A stretch of 46,028 nucleotides of DNA from Nitrospinota bacterium (GTDB lineage: Bacteria; UBA8248). Of the stretch, positions 1 through 9,016 are shown piece by piece (within the stretch, counting starts at the first letter, position 1; each line of letters begins with the position of its first letter). The DNA lies in the NCBI GenBank assembly GCA_009839615.1, contig VXPH01000047.1, forward strand, positions 1 through 46,028, read 5' to 3'. The translations under genes were made by a program, and so were the position numbers. The notes beneath the pieces are model-generated. The model was given only the letters and a program-made list of their open reading frames with translations, ran no database searches and was not told the DNA's origin.

Positions 1-750
1 CCCGTCACCATCATGACCGCGGGCGCGCCGCCCTCCCCCACAATCATCGCCACCATGGAGGAGGACCTCGGTGCGCGGGTCGTCCACGCCTACGGGCTCA
101 CCGAAACCTACGGCCCCCACACCGTCTGTGCATGGCATCCGGAATGGGACGACCTCCCCGCCGCGGAGCGTGCGCGTCTCAAGGCGCGCCAGGGGGTCCC
201 CTTCGTCATGACGGGGGAATGCGAGGTCCGGGACGCAGAGATGCGCGCGGTTCCCTGGGACGGAAAGACCCAAGGCGAGGTCATGATGCGCGGAAACAAC
301 GTCATGGCCGGCTATTACGACAACCCCGCTGCCACCGAGGAAGCCTTTCGGGGCGGTTGGTTTCACAGCGGAGACATCGCCGTCGCGCACGAGGATGGTT
401 ACGTCGACCTCCAGGATCGCGCCAAGGACATCATCATCTCGGGCGGGGAGAACATCTCCACCATCGAGGTCGAGAAAGCCATCGCCACTCACCCGGCGAT
501 TCTTGAGGTCGCCGTCGTCGCCGCGCCCGATGAGAAATGGGGCGAGGTGCCCAAGGCCTTTGCCGTCAAGAAGGAGGGGATGGAGGTGAGCGAGGAGGAG
601 ATCATCGAACACGTAAAGAGCCGCCTCGCCCGCTTCAAGGCACCCAAGCGCGTGGAGTTCGGTCCGCTCCCCAAGACCGCTACGGGCAAAATCCAGAAGT
701 TCGTCCTCCGCGATAAGGAATGGGCCGGCCGCGAGAAGCGGGTGAACTAG
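1..750 (+). CDS. Acyl-CoA synthetase / AMP-binding enzyme, C-terminal part (5' end outside window)
   Basis: Frame is open from base 1 (PVTIMTAGAPPSPT...). Motifs YGLTETYGP, GWFHSGDIAVAHEDGYVDLQDRAKDIIISGGENIS and the C-terminal PKTATGKIQKFVLR are typical of AMP-binding acyl-CoA synthetases. Confidence 0.93.
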   Translation, partial: PVTIMTAGAPPSPTIIATMEEDLGARVVHAYGLTETYGPHTVCAWHPEWDDLPAAERARLKARQGVPFVMTGECEVRDAEMRAVPWDGKTQGEVMMRGNNVMAGYYDNPAATEEAFRGGWFHSGDIAVAHEDGYVDLQDRAKDIIISGGENISTIEVEKAIATHPAILEVAVVAAPDEKWGEVPKAFAVKKEGMEVSEEEIIEHVKSRLARFKAPKRVEFGPLPKTATGKIQKFVLRDKEWAGREKRVN

Positions 751-1217
751 GAGCCGCGCGTTCACATGGATGAAACCCAAAGAGATGTTTCGCTCCGCTT
801 CGGAGCCGATTTTCCGTATCTTTGCCATTATCTTTGTGCGGTTTTGCGGGAACGAGAGGCGACGTCGACCTGCGAATCGAGAGTGGCTTCTTCGGAGCGG
901 ACGCGGCAGCCCTTCCAGACCGGGCTCCTTCGATACAAACGCTCCATACCCAGTCGCTTTTGACCTGCGGCGGCTACTCAGGGCGAGGTTGATATGCGGT
1001 ATGCAAGACGATGGTTTGACTCGATTGATGAATGAGTGTCAAAGGCCCCCGCTCCCAGGATCGGCTTAATCAGCAGCCCTGAATAGAGAGGAGTCGCTGC
1101 TTGCGCTTATATGAGCGATTCGGTGTGAAATAGCCCTCGGCCTCCTTGCCCGCCGGGTCTTCAGGGCCTACACTCCGGGTAAATCTATTTTCAACAACCA
1201 TTCGGGAGGAAAGTTGC

Positions 1218-1832
1218 ATGATTTACGAGATGCGCACGTATCGGCTGACCGTTGGCGGCGTGGCCGAGTTCGAGGAGAATTTCGCCAAAGTCATCGACAA
1301 GAGGAACGAACTCTCTCCAATCATGGGGTTTTTCCATACCGAGGTCGGGGACCTGAACCGCATTAGGCACATCTGGCAGTATGAGAGTCTGGATCACCGC
1401 GCCGAGGTGCGCGCGAAGACGGTCTCCATGGACTGGTGGCCGCCGCCCAACGGACACCTGATCCTCGAGCAGGAGAGCGCGGTTTTGACGACCCCCCCGT
1501 TCCGGCCCGAACCGCGGCTCGGGGCCTACGGCAGCGTGTATGAGTTCAGGACCTACACCGTGCAGCCCGGCAAGACGGGCGAAGTCCTGAGCCGGTGGAG
1601 CGAGCACATCGCGGCGCGGGAAGAACTCTCCCCGCTGGCGGCGCTCTTCATGACCGACGTGGGGCCGCTCAACCAGTGGATTCACGTCTGGGCGTATGAG
1701 GACATGAACCACCGCGCCGAGATTCGCAAGAAAGCGCACGAGCTTCCGAACTGGCCTCCGGGCTCGCGTCCGTTCCTGGACACGCAGAATTCGGAGATCT
1801 GGGTGCCCGCTTCCTTCTCGCCCATGCACTAG
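1218..1832 (+). CDS. NIPSNAP family protein with two tandem NIPSNAP-like domains
   Basis: ATG at 1218 preceded by GGAGGA at 1205-1210. MIYEMRTYRL...HIWQYESLDHRAEVRAK is repeated as VYEFRTYTV...HVWAYEDMNHRAEIRKK. Confidence 0.88.
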   Translation: MIYEMRTYRLTVGGVAEFEENFAKVIDKRNELSPIMGFFHTEVGDLNRIRHIWQYESLDHRAEVRAKTVSMDWWPPPNGHLILEQESAVLTTPPFRPEPRLGAYGSVYEFRTYTVQPGKTGEVLSRWSEHIAAREELSPLAALFMTDVGPLNQWIHVWAYEDMNHRAEIRKKAHELPNWPPGSRPFLDTQNSEIWVPASFSPMH

Positions 1833-1842
1833 GCGAGGCGCG

Positions 1843-2649
1843 TTAGACCGTGGTGAACAGGTAAATGAGGGAGAGTGTGCCCGCCCCCCAGCAGTAGTAG
1901 CGAAAGCGCGCCAGGTTGCCGTCCCGCACGAGCCGGATGAGCCAGCCCAGGGCGACGGCGCCCACGACCGCCGCGGCCAGCGCGCCGACGGCGTAGGGGA
2001 GCAGCTTCGCACCGAGCGGGCCTTCCAGGTCTTTCACCTTGAGCGCGAATGCGCCCAAAATAGCGGGCACCGAGAGCAGGAAGCTGAAGCGCGCGGCCTG
2101 CTCACGCGCCACGCCGCGCATGAGGGCGGCGGCGATGGTCGCCCCCGAGCGCGAGATGCCCGGCACGATGGCGAACGCCTGGAATACGCCGATGATGAGG
2201 GCGTCTTTGGCCGTCATCTGCGCTTCTCCCCGGCCCCCGCCCTCCCGGGGTTCGCTCAGGCATAAAATACCGCCCGTCACGAGCAGCGCGCAGGCGGCGA
2301 GCCTGGGGGAGGCGAACATCCCCTCGACCAGATCGCCCAGAAAGACGCCCACTATACCTGCGGGAACCGAGCCGAGAATCAGGAGCCACCCCGTTCTGGC
2401 CGCGCCGTCGCCTGAATCTTTGCCCGCCAGGGACGAGACCCACCCCCGCAAGATGCGCCATAGGTCCTTTCCATAGAAGACGAGGACGGCGGCGAGCGTG
2501 CCGACGTGGAGCAGGACGTCGAAGAACAACTCGGGTTCTTTCAGCCCCAGAATGCTCTGGCCCAGAACGAGGTGCCCCGAACTGCTGACCGGCAGAAATT
2601 CGGTCAGGCCTTGCAGGACGCCGAGAATGAGGGCGTGTTCCCAGAGCAT
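1843..2649 (-). CDS. uppP: Undecaprenyl-diphosphatase (UppP/BacA)
   Basis: LQGLTEFLPVSSSGHLVL and FAIVPGISRSGATIAAALMRG are the two conserved BacA family motifs. Confidence 0.96.
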   Translation of the reverse strand: MLWEHALILGVLQGLTEFLPVSSSGHLVLGQSILGLKEPELFFDVLLHVGTLAAVLVFYGKDLWRILRGWVSSLAGKDSGDGAARTGWLLILGSVPAGIVGVFLGDLVEGMFASPRLAACALLVTGGILCLSEPREGGGRGEAQMTAKDALIIGVFQAFAIVPGISRSGATIAAALMRGVAREQAARFSFLLSVPAILGAFALKVKDLEGPLGAKLLPYAVGALAAAVVGAVALGWLIRLVRDGNLARFRYYCWGAGTLSLIYLFTTV

Positions 2650-2670
2650 GTCAGCCTTTCACGGGATGGT

Positions 2671-3786
2671 TCACAGGAATCGCCCGCCTTTTTCCCCGAG
2701 ATTCTTGACCATCCCGCCGATCTTTTCCGCGTCTGCCACCGGGCAGATCAGGAGCGCATCGTCCGTCTCGACGATGATGAGGTCCTCGACCCCGACGGCG
2801 GCGACGAACTTCTTGTTCGAGCGGACGATGAGGTTCTTCGCGTCGATGGATTCGGTTTCGCCCCCTTTGGGCAGTATCCAGACGTTGCCGGCCTCATCGC
2901 GCCGCAGGACGCCTCGAAGGGCCGGCCAAGTGCCCAGATCGTTCCAGCCGACGTCGACCGGCAGGACGATGAGGCGGCGCGTTCGCTCCATCACCGCGTG
3001 ATCAATGCTGATGGATTCGCACGTCTCCCACAATTTCGAGAAAGCGGCGGTGTCGCGTTTCAGGTATGCGGATGCCGATCGGCTTAAAACAGCGCCCAGG
3101 CGGGGCAGGTGGGTTTCAAGTTCATCGATCAGGCGGGTGGCCTGTGCGATGAAGATGCCGCTGTTCCAGTAATGCCTGCCGGAAGCCGCATACCTCTTGG
3201 CCTGCGCGAGCTGTGGTTTTTCCCTGAAACTCCTGGCGCGAAACGCCTCGACCTCTCCCGCGTCCTCGATGCGCTCGCCGCGTTCGATGTAGCCGAAGCC
3301 GGTCTCGGGGGAATGCGGCGGCACCCCGAGAGAGACGATTGAGCCATGTTCGTTCGCCAGCCGCGCCCCCGCCTTGATGAGTTTTCGGAACTCCCTCGTT
3401 TTTCCGACGAACTGGTCGGCTGGAACGGCGCATATCGTTGCGCCCGGCTCACGCGATTCGATGAGGCGCGCCGCCAGGCCGAGGCAGGGCGCGGTGTTTC
3501 TCCCCGCAGGCTCATGGACGACGTTGCGTTTCGGGACGTCGAGATTTCTCAACCACTTCCGGTGTGCCGCCGAGGCCATGACGAGCGTTCGCTCTGGCGG
3601 TGCGAGGCCGCGTACGCGCTTGAGCGTCGCATCAAGCAGCGAGAGGCCAGCGTAATTCGGAGGAATTCCTCCGCCCGGCGGCAGGAATTGCTTGGGCTTC
3701 GACTTTCTGCTCACCGGCCAGAAGCGCGTGCCTAAGCCTCCTGCCATGATGACCGCCCACAAGGAGGGCGTGCTGCGCCGGGTCAC
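2671..3786 (-). CDS. manC: Mannose-1-phosphate guanylyltransferase
   Basis: N-terminal VIMAGGLGTRFWPVSRKSKPKQFL nucleotidyltransferase signature; FIERGERI-like and SISIDHAVMER...VPVDVGWNDLGTW motifs; adjacent to phosphomannomutase. Confidence 0.92.
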   Translation of the reverse strand: MTRRSTPSLWAVIMAGGLGTRFWPVSRKSKPKQFLPPGGGIPPNYAGLSLLDATLKRVRGLAPPERTLVMASAAHRKWLRNLDVPKRNVVHEPAGRNTAPCLGLAARLIESREPGATICAVPADQFVGKTREFRKLIKAGARLANEHGSIVSLGVPPHSPETGFGYIERGERIEDAGEVEAFRARSFREKPQLAQAKRYAASGRHYWNSGIFIAQATRLIDELETHLPRLGAVLSRSASAYLKRDTAAFSKLWETCESISIDHAVMERTRRLIVLPVDVGWNDLGTWPALRGVLRRDEAGNVWILPKGGETESIDAKNLIVRSNKKFVAAVGVEDLIIVETDDALLICPVADAEKIGGMVKNLGEKGGRFL

Positions 3787-4373
3787 TGGAAAATCCCCCT
3801 GAACAGGAGAAAACCGCCCAAAAGCAATACGATAAAGAGGATGGTCAATAAATTAAAGCGGCGATCGATGAAACTTCGTATCGGCGGGCCGAAGCGGTGG
3901 ATGAGCGCAGCCTCGATGAAAAAGCGCGCCGAGCGGCTCACGATCGACGCAATCAGGAAAACCCAGAAATCGATGTGGAACGCGCCCGCCGAGATGGTGA
4001 ACACCTTATAGGGTATCGGCGTGAAGCCCGCGACCCCCACCGCCCAGGCGTCATAGGCGCGGTAGTATTCCTGAACGATCTGGTATTTATCCGCCACCCC
4101 GTAGAACGCGATGATGGGCTCGCCGACGCTTATCAAGAGATAAAAACCAATGAAATAGCCCAGCGCGCCGCCCAGAACGGAGGACGCCGAGCAGACGGCG
4201 GCGTAAAGATATGCTCTTTGCGGCCTGGCGAGGGCCAGGGCCATCAGGAGCGGGTCCGGCGGTATGGGGAAGAAGACGGATTCCGTCGTCGATACGACGA
4301 CGAGGGCGGGCAGGGCGTAGCGCGAATCCGCCCAGCTCAGCACCCACTCGTAGAGCGTGCGGAGGCTACGCAT
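3783..4373 (-). CDS. YqaA/DedA (VTT/SNARE-associated) family membrane protein
   Basis: MRSLRTLYEWVLSWADSRYALPALVVVSTTESVFFPIPPDPLLMALALARP and GFTPIPYKVFTISAGAFHIDFWVFLIASIVSRSARFF are family motifs. The start is set at 4373 rather than 4556 because the upstream extension lies inside pmm. Confidence 0.85.
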   Translation of the reverse strand: MRSLRTLYEWVLSWADSRYALPALVVVSTTESVFFPIPPDPLLMALALARPQRAYLYAAVCSASSVLGGALGYFIGFYLLISVGEPIIAFYGVADKYQIVQEYYRAYDAWAVGVAGFTPIPYKVFTISAGAFHIDFWVFLIASIVSRSARFFIEAALIHRFGPPIRSFIDRRFNLLTILFIVLLLGGFLLFRGIFQ

Positions 4374-5745
4374 CCGGCAGGGAGACGGCGGGGTATTTTT
4401 GAATCTCTTGGTATACTTCGTTCCGGTACGCGCGCAGGGAGGGTTCGTCGATCGCCTCGAAACGCATGACGAGGACGGGCTGGGTGTTTGAGGCGCGTAT
4501 GAGCCCCCAGCCCTTCTCGAAATTGATTCGAGCGCCGTCAACTTCAATGGTTTCATAAATATTCTTAAAGTAATTCTTTAAGTCATCCACGATCTGGAAC
4601 TTTTCCTCATCCGGGCACGCGACCCGGATCTCGGGCGTGGAGACCGACGTGGGGATTTCAGATACCCGCTCGGCGAGCGTCGCCCCCGAATCGCAAAGAA
4701 GATGCAGGAGCCTGGCGGCCGTGTAGATGGCGTCGTCATAGCCCAGATAGCCGTCCACGAAGAAAATGTGGCCCGAAAGTTCACCGCCCAGAGGCGCCTT
4801 CTCCTCCAGGATCTTGGCGCGCACGAGTGAGTGCCCCGTTGCGCTCATCACCGGGCGACCGCCCATTTGTTTCACGGCGTCGGCGAGGCGCGATGAGCAC
4901 TTCACGTCGAAGACGATGGCCTCTCCGGGGCTTCGCGCGAGAATGGGCGCGGAAAGGAGCATGAGCAGCTCATCCCCCCAGATGATTCTGCCGGTGGCGT
5001 CCACCGCGCCGATGCGGTCCCCGTCGCCGTCCAGCCCGATTCCCGCCTCCGCACCCGTTTCCCGCACTTTGGCAATGAGGGATTCGAGGTTTTCGGGCAC
5101 CGTGGGGTCGGGGTGGTGATTCGGATAGGAGGCGTCGGGCTCCGTGAAGAGCTCCACCACCTCGGCGCCGATTTTTCTCAGTACCTGGGGCGCCACCGTG
5201 CCTCCGACGCCGTTTCCCGCATCCACCACGACCTTGACGGGCCGCGAGAGCGCGAGATCCTTTGAAGCCCGCTCGATGTATTGGGGCTTGATGTCGACTT
5301 CTGTGAACGCGCCCCGCGCCTCGGCCCGGTGGATGCGGTCCTCCTCGATGATTTTTCTGATTTCTTGGATTTCCGCGCCGTGAATCGCCTCGCGTCCGCG
5401 GGTGATCTTGAAGCCGTTGAATTCCGGCGGGTTATGGGAGCCCGTGATCTGCACCGCCCCCGCCACGTCGAGGTGGTGCGTCGCGAAGGAAACCACCGGG
5501 GTGGGCGCCATGCCGACCCCGATGACGCGGCAGCCAGACGCAGTGAGGCCCTTTTGGATGGCATCGTAGAAATCGGGGGAGGAGAAGCGGTTGTCGCGCC
5601 CGACGGCGATGGCGGCCCCATTCGCGCCGCCCAGGTGCGTGCCGAGGGCGCCGCCGATGGTCTCGACAATCTCGTTCGTGAGGTCTTTCTCCACCACGCC
5701 GCGAATGTCGTATTCCCTGAAGATCAGCGGGTTGATGCCGGACAC
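4366..5745 (-). CDS. Phosphomannomutase/phosphoglucomutase
   Basis: FREYDIRGVVEKDLTNE, active-site TGSHNPPEFNGFK, metal-binding GLDGDGDRIGAVD, GGELSGHIFF. GTG start at 5745 is preceded by AAAGGGAG; an ATG at 5835 is also possible. Confidence 0.93.
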   Translation of the reverse strand: MSGINPLIFREYDIRGVVEKDLTNEIVETIGGALGTHLGGANGAAIAVGRDNRFSSPDFYDAIQKGLTASGCRVIGVGMAPTPVVSFATHHLDVAGAVQITGSHNPPEFNGFKITRGREAIHGAEIQEIRKIIEEDRIHRAEARGAFTEVDIKPQYIERASKDLALSRPVKVVVDAGNGVGGTVAPQVLRKIGAEVVELFTEPDASYPNHHPDPTVPENLESLIAKVRETGAEAGIGLDGDGDRIGAVDATGRIIWGDELLMLLSAPILARSPGEAIVFDVKCSSRLADAVKQMGGRPVMSATGHSLVRAKILEEKAPLGGELSGHIFFVDGYLGYDDAIYTAARLLHLLCDSGATLAERVSEIPTSVSTPEIRVACPDEEKFQIVDDLKNYFKNIYETIEVDGARINFEKGWGLIRASNTQPVLVMRFEAIDEPSLRAYRNEVYQEIQKYPAVSLPDA

Positions 5746-5793
5746 ACAAAGCTCCCTTTCGGGTGAATGGTCGTTTCCCTGCAAAACGGGCGA

Positions 5794-5822
5794 ATTATTG
5801 CACCCCCCTCGTTGCCGGGCAA
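5794..5822 (-). promoter_or_regulatory. Extended -10 sigma70-like promoter candidate for the pmm-yqaA-manC-uppP strand
   Basis: On the minus strand: TTGCCC (5822-5817), 17 nt spacer ending in TGC, then AATAAT (5799-5794). Confidence 0.5.
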
Positions 5823-5844
5823 CCTCATTTTTCAATCCCGCCTT

Positions 5845-5874
5845 GTGTCATTCTCCATCGAGTGAGGGTATAAT
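5845..5874 (+). promoter_or_regulatory. Sigma70-like promoter candidate for the plsC-directed transcript
   Basis: GTGTCA (5845-5850), 18 nt spacer, perfect TATAAT (5869-5874). Confidence 0.45.
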
Positions 5875-5986
5875 GCCTTTACGTCCGCCCGTGAGCGGTT
5901 ACGCTCTACGCCTTCTGGATGGTTCGGCCATTGAAAACCAAGAAATTCAATGATTTTTCATCCCTGCATGACGGGAGACCCTCGAG

Positions 5987-6685
5987 TTGATCGCGGGTAC
6001 GGGTCTATTGAGCGAGCGGGTGATGATAAGGCTGGGGCGCGGCTTCGTGGGTCTTCTGGTGCGCCTGTTCACGAAAATGAAAATCACCGGGATGGAAAAC
6101 ATTCCGCCGGGGGGAAACATCCTCTTTTTGAGCAATCATATCTCCGCCCTCGATGTCCTGGTGATCCCCTGGGCCATTTATTTGAAATATCCCGAGGAAC
6201 TGCTTCGCCAGGCGGGCAAGGAGGAGCTTTTCGACATCCCCGTCGTGGGCTGGATACTGAGCAAATGGCGGGGGTTCCCCATCAAACGCGGCGGTGCGGA
6301 CAGGAAATCCATCCGCATGATCGAGGAGTACATCAAAGAGGGAAAAGTCATCCTGTATCCCGAGGGTACGCGGAGCCGCGACGGGCGGCTCATGCGGGGA
6401 AACCGGATGGTGGGCCGAATCGTGCGAAACACCACGCCCACGGTCGTCCCCGTCTCCATCAAGGGAACAGACCGGGTGATCCCGGTGGGCAAGACAATTC
6501 CCCGCCCGGGAACGAGGGTCGAGTTGCGGTTCGGTGCGCCGATGGATTTGAGCGATGAATACGCGATCACCAACACGAAAGAGTCGAGCCAGAAGATCAT
6601 CGATCGCGTCATGACGGCCATCGGGGAACTGCAAAACGGGAGAATCCCTGAAATTCTTGAGAAAAAAGGTGTTCCGGGTGAATAG
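5987..6685 (+). CDS. plsC: 1-acyl-sn-glycerol-3-phosphate acyltransferase (PlsC-like)
   Basis: LSNHISALDVL (HX4D variant NHxxxxD), RGGADRKSIR and LYPEGTRSRDGRLMRG acyltransferase blocks. Confidence 0.9.
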   Translation: MIAGTGLLSERVMIRLGRGFVGLLVRLFTKMKITGMENIPPGGNILFLSNHISALDVLVIPWAIYLKYPEELLRQAGKEELFDIPVVGWILSKWRGFPIKRGGADRKSIRMIEEYIKEGKVILYPEGTRSRDGRLMRGNRMVGRIVRNTTPTVVPVSIKGTDRVIPVGKTIPRPGTRVELRFGAPMDLSDEYAITNTKESSQKIIDRVMTAIGELQNGRIPEILEKKGVPGE

Positions 6686-7175
6686 GCCTCCCTTCTCGAA
6701 GCCCAGGAGATTTGCATCCATCCTGAGGGAATTGCGCCGGAAAGAGCCCTGGGGCAGGCGGCTGGCGAGGAATTTCGTGTTTCGCATCTGGCCCAGGGCC
6801 GTGGGAGAGGGCATCTCTCGTGCGGCCCGTCCTGTATCCATCAAAAACAATTGTCTGTATGTGGAAGTGGCGAACTCGAGCTGGTTGTATGAACTCGAGC
6901 TCAGAAAGCAGGATTTGCTGGCGAGAATCAACGAGCACATGGAGGATTCCCGCATCAGCGAGATTCGTTTCAGACTCTCGAACGCAGGCCTCGCCTTTGA
7001 TTATGATGACGAGGAGGGTGAAGCAACAGCGTTTTCCAGGAAAGCGACGCCGATTTCCTCGGGCGATGGAGCCGCCATCGAGGAGGCCATCGCCGACATC
7101 GGGGATGAGCAATTACGCCGCGCGACGGAAAAACTCATTCGCCACATTCGTGCTCATGGCAAATCCAAATTATGA
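6678..7175 (+). CDS. DUF721 / DciA-like protein (candidate DnaB helicase loader)
   Basis: RPVSIKNNCLYVEVANSSWLYELELRKQDLLARINEHMEDSRISEIRFRLSN is the DUF721 core. Start uncertain (ATG 6657 or GTG 6678). Confidence 0.75.
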   Translation: MNRPPFSKPRRFASILRELRRKEPWGRRLARNFVFRIWPRAVGEGISRAARPVSIKNNCLYVEVANSSWLYELELRKQDLLARINEHMEDSRISEIRFRLSNAGLAFDYDDEEGEATAFSRKATPISSGDGAAIEEAIADIGDEQLRRATEKLIRHIRAHGKSKL

Positions 7176-7215
7176 TAATATCCGGCGCGAGAAATTCTTG
7201 GAGAGGTTGCATTCC

Positions 7216-8955
7216 ATGATGAAATTCTACGGCAAGTTGATTTTGCCTTTTGTCCTGATCCTGGCGGGGTGTGCGCCCTTGGAATCCGAGGTGAAGCCCG
7301 CTGCGCCCGCCCCCGTTGTCAAGCTGCGTCCGTTTTCAGACAAAATAAAGGGAACGTCGAAGTCCTATTTTCATTTCATCTCCGGCTATCGCGAAGAATT
7401 GGCGGGAAACCTCAAGGATGCGGAATCGTCATATGTCCAAGCGGTCGAGAACAATCCGGACTCCTCATTCTTGTCGACTCGCCTGGCATCGCTTCTCGTT
7501 CGCCAGGGGAAACTGGCCGAGGCCGAAAAATTCGCCCTCAAGGCGACGGCGCAGGATGCGAAGAACCTCGAGGCCCATTTCGTTCTGGGGGGCATATACG
7601 CTTCGCGGACGAAACTGGAGGAGGCCGTCGCCACTTACAACAAGTTGCTGGAAATGAGTCCCGATCACCAGGAAACGCGCCTGCTCCTGGGCAGCGTCTA
7701 CCTGGATTTGGGCAAGTATCCAGAAGCCGTCGAGACGCTGGAAGCCTTCGTCGAGTCGGGGAGAAGGCCCATTCTCGGCCGGTATAACCTGGCGCAAGCC
7801 TATGCGGGCATGAAGAAGTACGACGAGGCGGAGAGGGAAATCTTCAAAATCTTGGAGAGGCAGCCGAGATTCATCCGCGGCATGCTGCTTCTCGCCAGAA
7901 TCTATGAAGCGCAAGAAAAATTCGACGATGCGGAAGCAACCTATATCAAGGCGCAAAAAATCGAACCCGACAATCGGCTCATTCGCTCCCGCCTGGGGCA
8001 ACTCTACATCCGCAAGAAGGATATGAAGCAGGCTCTGGAAGAATTCAAAGCGCTCGGATCGGAAGAACCCGACAACGTGAGCGTGCACCGCACCCTCGGT
8101 TTCTTGAACTTCGATCAAAGAGAATACCAGGACGCGCTTCAGGAGTTCCGGTTCGTCCTAGCGAGGAATCCGAAAGACGAAATGGTGCGCAAGTATATCG
8201 CGAGGATTTACGAAGAGTTGAAGCAATATGAGCGCGCCGAGGAGGAGCTTCTCGAATTGTTGTCGCTGTTGCCCAAGTCGCTGGACGGGCACATCCAACT
8301 CGCCTGGTTGTACATCGACCAGAAAAAATGGAAGAAGGCGAGCGACGTTCTGGACAAAGCCGAAAAGCACCATCCCGAGGAAGGTCGGGTCCACTATACG
8401 CGCGGTTTGGCGCTCTCCAGGCAGAAGAAGTTCACCGAAGCTCTGCCCTATCTTCAAAGAGCGGTGAAGCTGGAGCCCGACCGGGAAGGGTATGCGTATT
8501 CTCTCGCCTCGGCTTTTTATGAGCTGAAGCGCTGGGACGACGTGGAGGCGACGACGAGAAAGCTCATTCAAAAGAACCCGAAGCACGCCAACGCCTTGAA
8601 CTTGCTGGGCTATATGTTCTCCGAACTCGACAAGAACCTCGACGAGGCGGAGAAACTGCTGGATCGCGCCTTGGCGATCGAGCCGGAGAACGCCGCTTTT
8701 CTCGACAGCATCGGGTGGGTCTACTACCGTCAGGGCCGCTTCAAGGAAGCGCTCGTGAAAGTGCAGCACGCGGCGACGAAGATGCCCAAGGATGCCGTCA
8801 TCCTTGACCACCTGGGCGACATATATTTCGCCTTGCATGACCTCGAAAATGCGCTTCTCCACTGGAAGCGCGCCTCCGAGGCGGACCCGGAAAACGAAAA
8901 ACTGAAAAAGAAGATTCAAAAGCACTTCCAGAAAAAGAATAAGCCCGTCATGTAG
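7216..8955 (+). CDS. Multi-TPR repeat lipoprotein
   Basis: Lipobox-like signal MMKFYGKLILPFVLILAGCAP, then repeated TPR units (e.g. AHFVLGGIYASRTKLEEAVATYNKLLEMSPD; AFLDSIGWVYYRQGRFKEALVKVQHAATKMPKD). The listed ORF start at 6820 overlaps the DUF721 gene. Confidence 0.88.
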   Translation: MMKFYGKLILPFVLILAGCAPLESEVKPAAPAPVVKLRPFSDKIKGTSKSYFHFISGYREELAGNLKDAESSYVQAVENNPDSSFLSTRLASLLVRQGKLAEAEKFALKATAQDAKNLEAHFVLGGIYASRTKLEEAVATYNKLLEMSPDHQETRLLLGSVYLDLGKYPEAVETLEAFVESGRRPILGRYNLAQAYAGMKKYDEAEREIFKILERQPRFIRGMLLLARIYEAQEKFDDAEATYIKAQKIEPDNRLIRSRLGQLYIRKKDMKQALEEFKALGSEEPDNVSVHRTLGFLNFDQREYQDALQEFRFVLARNPKDEMVRKYIARIYEELKQYERAEEELLELLSLLPKSLDGHIQLAWLYIDQKKWKKASDVLDKAEKHHPEEGRVHYTRGLALSRQKKFTEALPYLQRAVKLEPDREGYAYSLASAFYELKRWDDVEATTRKLIQKNPKHANALNLLGYMFSELDKNLDEAEKLLDRALAIEPENAAFLDSIGWVYYRQGRFKEALVKVQHAATKMPKDAVILDHLGDIYFALHDLENALLHWKRASEADPENEKLKKKIQKHFQKKNKPVM

Positions 8956-9016
8956 GGCTGTGTGAATTTCGCCGCGCCCGCGGGCTCCCGCCCGGATTTT
9001 CTCGACTTCTCTCACA

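Noticed and set aside
7216-8955. Repetitive TPR region considered as a possible DNA repeat array
   Set aside because: Repeats are at protein level (degenerate ~34-aa TPR units); there is no exact DNA repeat or spacer structure.
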